64,000 bases of DNA. Source: RPQJ01 sp052035645. GTDB taxonomy: Bacteria > Pseudomonadota > Gammaproteobacteria > Steroidobacterales > Steroidobacteraceae. Every line of letters begins with the position of its first letter. The stretch's first letter is position 1. Made by a program: the position numbers and the translations under genes. The notes beneath the pieces were generated by a model that did no database searches, was not told the DNA's origin, and saw only the letters and a program-made list of their open reading frames with translations. The DNA lies in contig JBPOHK010000137.1 of NCBI GenBank assembly GCA_052035645.1, forward strand, positions 1-64,000. The letters run 5' to 3'. Positions 60,193 to 64,000 of this stretch are shown piece by piece.

Positions 60193-63100
60193 ATGACCGC
60201 CGCCTCCCCCGGACCCGCGGCGCGCGTCGCCGCCCTGCGCGACTCGCTGGAGCGCTGCCTGTTGCGCGATCGCGCCCGCCTCGCCGCCACGGTCGAGCGC
60301 ATCGCGCGTCGCGCAGCGGCGGCCGATCCGCGCGAGATCGAGCGGCTGGAGGCGCGGCTCGCCGCGTCGGTGGCGCACGCGGAGTCGCGTCGCGCCTCGG
60401 TTCCGCCGATCCGGTACGACGACACGCTGCCCGTCCACCTGCGGCGCGAGGAGATCGCCGCGGCGCTCGCGCGCTCGCCGGTCACCATCGTGAGCGGGGC
60501 CACGGGCAGCGGCAAGAGCACGCAGCTGCCGAAGATCTGCCTCGAGCTCGGTCGTGGTGCGCGCGGCCTGATCGGCCACACCCAGCCGCGTCGCATCGCG
60601 GCACAGGCGCTGGCGGGGCGCATCGCGGCGGAGATCGGCACCGCGCCGGGCGATCTCGTCGGCTACCAGGTGCGCTTCGTCGATCGCACCAGTCCGCGCA
60701 CGCTGGTCAAGCTGATGACCGACGGCGTGCTGTTGCGCGAACTCGAGGGCGACCCGACGCTGCTGCGCTACGACACGCTCATCATCGACGAGGCGCACGA
60801 GCGCAGCCTGAACGTCGACTTCCTGCTCGGCGTCTGTCGCCAGCTGGTGCTGCGACGGCCCGAGCTGCGCGTGATCGTCACCTCCGCCACCATCGAGACG
60901 CGGCGCTTCGCCGAGTACTTCGGCGGTGCGCCGGTGATCGACGTCGAGGGCCGCAGCTACCCGGTCGAGGTGCGGTACCGTCCACTGCAGGAGGACGACG
61001 AGAACGAGCCGTCCCTGCCCGAAGCGGTGCGCGGCGCACTGGCCGAACTCGACCGCGACGCGCGCGGGGTCGAGGGCGACGCGCTGGTGTTCCTGCCGGG
61101 CGAGAAGCAGATCCACGAGACGCGCGACCTGCTCGTGCGCAGCCGCGTCGACTGGGACGTGCTGCCGCTGTACGCGCGGCTCTCGGCGCCGGAGCAGGAG
61201 CGCATCTTCGCGCCGCATGCGCGTCGCCGGGCGGTACTCGCGACCAACGTGGCCGAAACCTCGCTCACGATCCCGGGCGTGCGCTTCGTCGTCGACGCGG
61301 GGCTCGCGCGCATCAGCCGCTACAGCCCGCGGGCCAAGTTCCAGCGCCTGCCGATCGAGCCCGTCTCGCAGGCGAGTGCGGACCAGCGCAAGGGCCGCTG
61401 TGGCCGCGAGGGCGAGGGCATCTGCGTGCGCCTGTACTCCGCCGACGACTTCGCGGCGCGGCCGGCCTACACCGATCCGGAGATCCTGCGCACCAACCTC
61501 GCCAGCCTGATCCTGCAGATGGCCGCGCTCGGTCTCGGCGCGCCCGAGGACTTTCCCTTCCTCGACGCGCCCGACGCGCGCCTGCTCAACGACGGCTACC
61601 GGCTGCTGCAGGAACTGGGTGCCGTGGACGGCGACCGTCGCATCACGCGCCTCGGCCGCCAGCTCGCGGGACTTCCGGTCGACCCGCGCCTCGCGCGGGT
61701 GCTGGTCGAGGCGGGCCGGCGCGGCTGCCTCGCCGACGCGCTGGTGCTTGCGGCGTTCCTCAGCATCCAGGATCCGCGCGTGCGCCCGCTCGAGCAGGCC
61801 GAGGCCGCGGACGAGAAGCACGCCCTGTTCGCGGACCCGCGGTCGGACTTCGTCGCGGTGCTCAATCTCTGGCGGGCATCGCGCGAGCAGGCGGCCGCCG
61901 GTACCCGGGCCTTCCGGCACTGGTGCAAGCTGCATTTCCTGTCGTTCCCGCGCATGCGCGAGTGGGTCGACCTGCAGGAGCAGCTCGGCGAGATCGCCGC
62001 GACGCTGCAGCTCGGGTCCGCGGCGGAGACGCCGGCTAGCCCGGCGGTGCTGCACCAGTGCGTCCTCGCGGGCTTCCTCGGCGGCATCGGCGTGCTCGAC
62101 GAGGGCAAGACGTACCTCGGCGCGCGCGACACGCGCTTCGTGATCGCACCGGGTACGCCGCTGCAGAAGCGTCCCCCGCACTGGATCGTCGCGGCGAGCC
62201 TGGTCGAGACCCAGCGCCTGTACGCGCGCATGGTGGCGCAGGTGCAGCCCTCGTGGATCGAGGCGGCCGGGGCGCACCTCGTGCGACGGACCTACGGCGA
62301 CGCGGAGTGGGATGCGGCCCGCGGCGCCGCGCGCGTCACCGAGACCGTGACCCTCTACGGCCGGGTCCTCAGCAGCGGCCGCAAGGTCGACTTCGCGCCT
62401 CTCGATCCGGAGGCGGCCCGGCGCATGTTCGTCGAGGAGGCGCTGGTGCGCGGCTCCGGCATGTCCGCGCACGCGTTCCTCGCGCGCAATGCCGACACCC
62501 GCGCGCGGCTCGAGCACGTCGAGTGCTGCCTGCGACGCCGCGACCTGCTCGCGTCCGACGGGCCGCTCATCGAGTTCTTCCTGGCGCGCGTGCCGGTCCA
62601 GGTCACCTCGACCCGGCGCTTCGAGAAGTGGTGGGGCGCGGAGCAGGTGCATCGGCCCCACCTGCTCGACGCGCCGCAAGAGGTCTTTCTCTCGGGCCCG
62701 CTGCCGGTCGTGCGACGCGAGGACTTCCCCGACACCCTGGCCGTGGACGGCAACGATCTCGCGCTGCGCTACGCCTTCGACGCCACCGACGCGGCGGACG
62801 GCGTCACGCTCGACGTGCCGCTGCCGTTGCTGCGATCGCTGCCGGCCGAGCGGCTGGCCTGGCTGGTGCCGGGCTGGCTGCGCGACAAGGTCATCGCGCT
62901 GCTGCGGGGCCTGCCGAAGGACCTGCGGCGCGAGCTCGTGCCCATTCCCGAGTGCGCGGACGAATTCCTCGCGGGCGTGAACGCGGACGGCGGCTACGGC
63001 GTGGGCTCGCTGTTCGACCGGCTCGCCGAATTCGCCACTCGCCGCGCCGGCGCACGGATCGAGCCGGAGCAACTGGCGCAGATCGAGCTGCCGCCGTGGC

Positions 63101-64000
63101 TGCGCATCAACCTGCGCGTCCTCGACGGGGAGGGCCGGCCGCTGCGCCAGGGGCGCGACCTGCTGACGGTGCGCGAGGACCTGCTGGCGCGCGCCCACGG
63201 GCCCGGCGACTCGGCATCCAGCCATCCCTGGGTCCGCGAGGGCGTGCGCAGCTGGGACTTCGGGGAGATCCCCGAGTCCGTCCAGGTGGCGAGCGGCTCG
63301 CTGCGGCTGCGCCTGTATCCCGGGATCGAGGACCGCGGCAGCGAGGTGCGCCTCAAGCTCTATGCGAGCGCCGACGCGGCCCGCAAGGGCACGCGCCAGG
63401 GCATCGTGCGGCTCGCGGCGCTGGCCTTGCCGCAGCAGCGCGACTACGTGCGGCGCCGGCTCGGCGAGGATCGACGTTTCGCGCTGCGCGTGGCTGCGGC
63501 CGGCGGCGGCCGCGAGTTCCTGGAGGAAGTCGCCGACCGGGCGGTCGCGGCCGCGGTGCTCGGGTCCGGGGGCGAGATGCCGCGCGGTCCGGCTGCGTTC
63601 GAGGCCGCCCTCGAGCAGGGCCGGGCGCGGATCGCGGAACAGGGCGAGGCCGTCGCGCGGACGGTCACCGAGGTGCTGGAACTGCACGAGCAGGTGCGCG
63701 CGCAACTGGCCGGCCTGACGGGCGCCACGTTCGCCGAGCTGCGGCGCGCGGCGCTCAGCCAGCTCGACGACATCCTCGGGCCCGGCTGGGTGCGCGACAC
63801 CCCGGATCCCTGGTTAGGGGAGTTGCCGCGCTACCTGCGCGCGCTCGTGAAGCGCCTCGAGCGCGCCCGCCACGACCTCGGCCGCGACCGGCGCCTGCAG
63901 CAGCAGCTCGAGCCGTTGCTCGCCGCCGCGATGCAGCTGGTCGTGATCGCCGACACCGACCGCGAGACTCCGGAGCTCGACCGCCTGCGCTGGATGATCG
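60193..64000 (+). CDS. hrpA: ATP-dependent RNA helicase HrpA (3' end outside window)
   Basis: The frame from ATG 60193 stays open to the edge (1269 complete codons). DEAH-box helicase motifs are in order: VSGATGSGKSTQLPK (Walker A, residue about 100), HTQPRRIAA, LIIDEAHERSLN (DEAH), VTSATIET, FLPGEKQI, ATNVAETSLTIPGVRFVVDAG and DQRKGRCGREGEGICVRLYS. OB-fold and long C-terminal HrpA domains follow, ending in LDRLRWMI, which lies some 25-30 residues before the usual end. In E. coli HrpA acts on ribosomes and stalled mRNA. It starts 7 bp after mazG. Confidence 0.96.
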   Translation, partial: MTAASPGPAARVAALRDSLERCLLRDRARLAATVERIARRAAAADPREIERLEARLAASVAHAESRRASVPPIRYDDTLPVHLRREEIAAALARSPVTIVSGATGSGKSTQLPKICLELGRGARGLIGHTQPRRIAAQALAGRIAAEIGTAPGDLVGYQVRFVDRTSPRTLVKLMTDGVLLRELEGDPTLLRYDTLIIDEAHERSLNVDFLLGVCRQLVLRRPELRVIVTSATIETRRFAEYFGGAPVIDVEGRSYPVEVRYRPLQEDDENEPSLPEAVRGALAELDRDARGVEGDALVFLPGEKQIHETRDLLVRSRVDWDVLPLYARLSAPEQERIFAPHARRRAVLATNVAETSLTIPGVRFVVDAGLARISRYSPRAKFQRLPIEPVSQASADQRKGRCGREGEGICVRLYSADDFAARPAYTDPEILRTNLASLILQMAALGLGAPEDFPFLDAPDARLLNDGYRLLQELGAVDGDRRITRLGRQLAGLPVDPRLARVLVEAGRRGCLADALVLAAFLSIQDPRVRPLEQAEAADEKHALFADPRSDFVAVLNLWRASREQAAAGTRAFRHWCKLHFLSFPRMREWVDLQEQLGEIAATLQLGSAAETPASPAVLHQCVLAGFLGGIGVLDEGKTYLGARDTRFVIAPGTPLQKRPPHWIVAASLVETQRLYARMVAQVQPSWIEAAGAHLVRRTYGDAEWDAARGAARVTETVTLYGRVLSSGRKVDFAPLDPEAARRMFVEEALVRGSGMSAHAFLARNADTRARLEHVECCLRRRDLLASDGPLIEFFLARVPVQVTSTRRFEKWWGAEQVHRPHLLDAPQEVFLSGPLPVVRREDFPDTLAVDGNDLALRYAFDATDAADGVTLDVPLPLLRSLPAERLAWLVPGWLRDKVIALLRGLPKDLRRELVPIPECADEFLAGVNADGGYGVGSLFDRLAEFATRRAGARIEPEQLAQIELPPWLRINLRVLDGEGRPLRQGRDLLTVREDLLARAHGPGDSASSHPWVREGVRSWDFGEIPESVQVASGSLRLRLYPGIEDRGSEVRLKLYASADAARKGTRQGIVRLAALALPQQRDYVRRRLGEDRRFALRVAAAGGGREFLEEVADRAVAAAVLGSGGEMPRGPAAFEAALEQGRARIAEQGEAVARTVTEVLELHEQVRAQLAGLTGATFAELRRAALSQLDDILGPGWVRDTPDPWLGELPRYLRALVKRLERARHDLGRDRRLQQQLEPLLAAAMQLVVIADTDRETPELDRLRWMI

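Noticed and set aside
59995..63705. Open frame of 1236 codons on the minus strand opposite mazG and hrpA
   Set aside because: It is antisense to an intact DEAH helicase and has no recognisable domain.

Overview
The window is about 64 kb of high-GC, densely packed bacterial chromosome. Its gene content suggests a gammaproteobacterium of the Xanthomonadales and relatives (inference). Pointers are a fused aspartokinase/diaminopimelate decarboxylase, a TrpR-like regulator heading the his operon, a SAM-I riboswitch in front of metX-metB, a tonB-exbB-exbD-exbD cluster, and the nudJ-mnmA-purB neighbourhood. No rRNA, tRNA, complete transposase, prophage or CRISPR array was seen.

Layout. 1-7.2 kb: the end of an unknown gene, a histidine phosphatase, a SAM hydrolase, a small acidic protein, lysAC-asd and an MFS transporter. 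7.2-14.7 kb (minus): a compressed his operon (trpR-like, hisG, D, C, B, H, A, F, IE), mostly joined by ATGA/GTGA overlaps and headed by a 28-bp palindromic operator. 14.7-17.2 kb (plus): promoter, SAM riboswitch, metX, metB. 17.2-19.8 kb: a small membrane protein, a higBA toxin-antitoxin pair and an unknown membrane-anchored protein; two copies of a 16-bp palindromic motif flank the latter two. 19.8-25.8 kb (minus): ilvC-leuA-leuC-leuD-leuB behind a Leu-rich leader peptide and attenuator. 25.8-30.3 kb (plus): a leucyl aminopeptidase, an MFS protein and ilvD. 30.6-35.7 kb: tonB-exbB-exbD-exbD and two convergent paralogous TPR proteins.

35.7-45.5 kb is the most accessory-looking part. It holds two isochorismatase-fold amidohydrolases, a CaiB-type CoA-transferase, an HMG-CoA-lyase-like protein, a hydantoinase/oxoprolinase A/B pair whose A subunit is frameshifted, a triheme cytochrome c, and an alpha/beta hydrolase without the usual catalytic serine. 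An intergenic region of nested inverted repeats lies inside it. 45.7-64 kb returns to core genes: a FabH-like synthase, a DMT exporter, msrPQ, a sirtuin, acnA, mnmA, nudJ, a small unknown protein, a GNAT, purB, fumC, a CoA-pyrophosphatase-type NUDIX, mazG and most of hrpA.

Amino-acid biosynthesis dominates (Lys/Thr/Met precursors, His, Met, Val/Ile/Leu), and three different control devices can be read from the DNA: a repressor operator (his), a riboswitch (met) and a ribosome-mediated attenuator (ilv-leu). The features least explained by known families are the non-coding structured regions at 43.6-43.9 kb and 53.9-54.4 kb, the palindromic repeats carrying GGGGACAC, one of which supplies both stop codons of a convergent gene pair, and several unusual starts (ATT for hisF, CTG for the DMT exporter, probable leaderless nudJ and mnmA).
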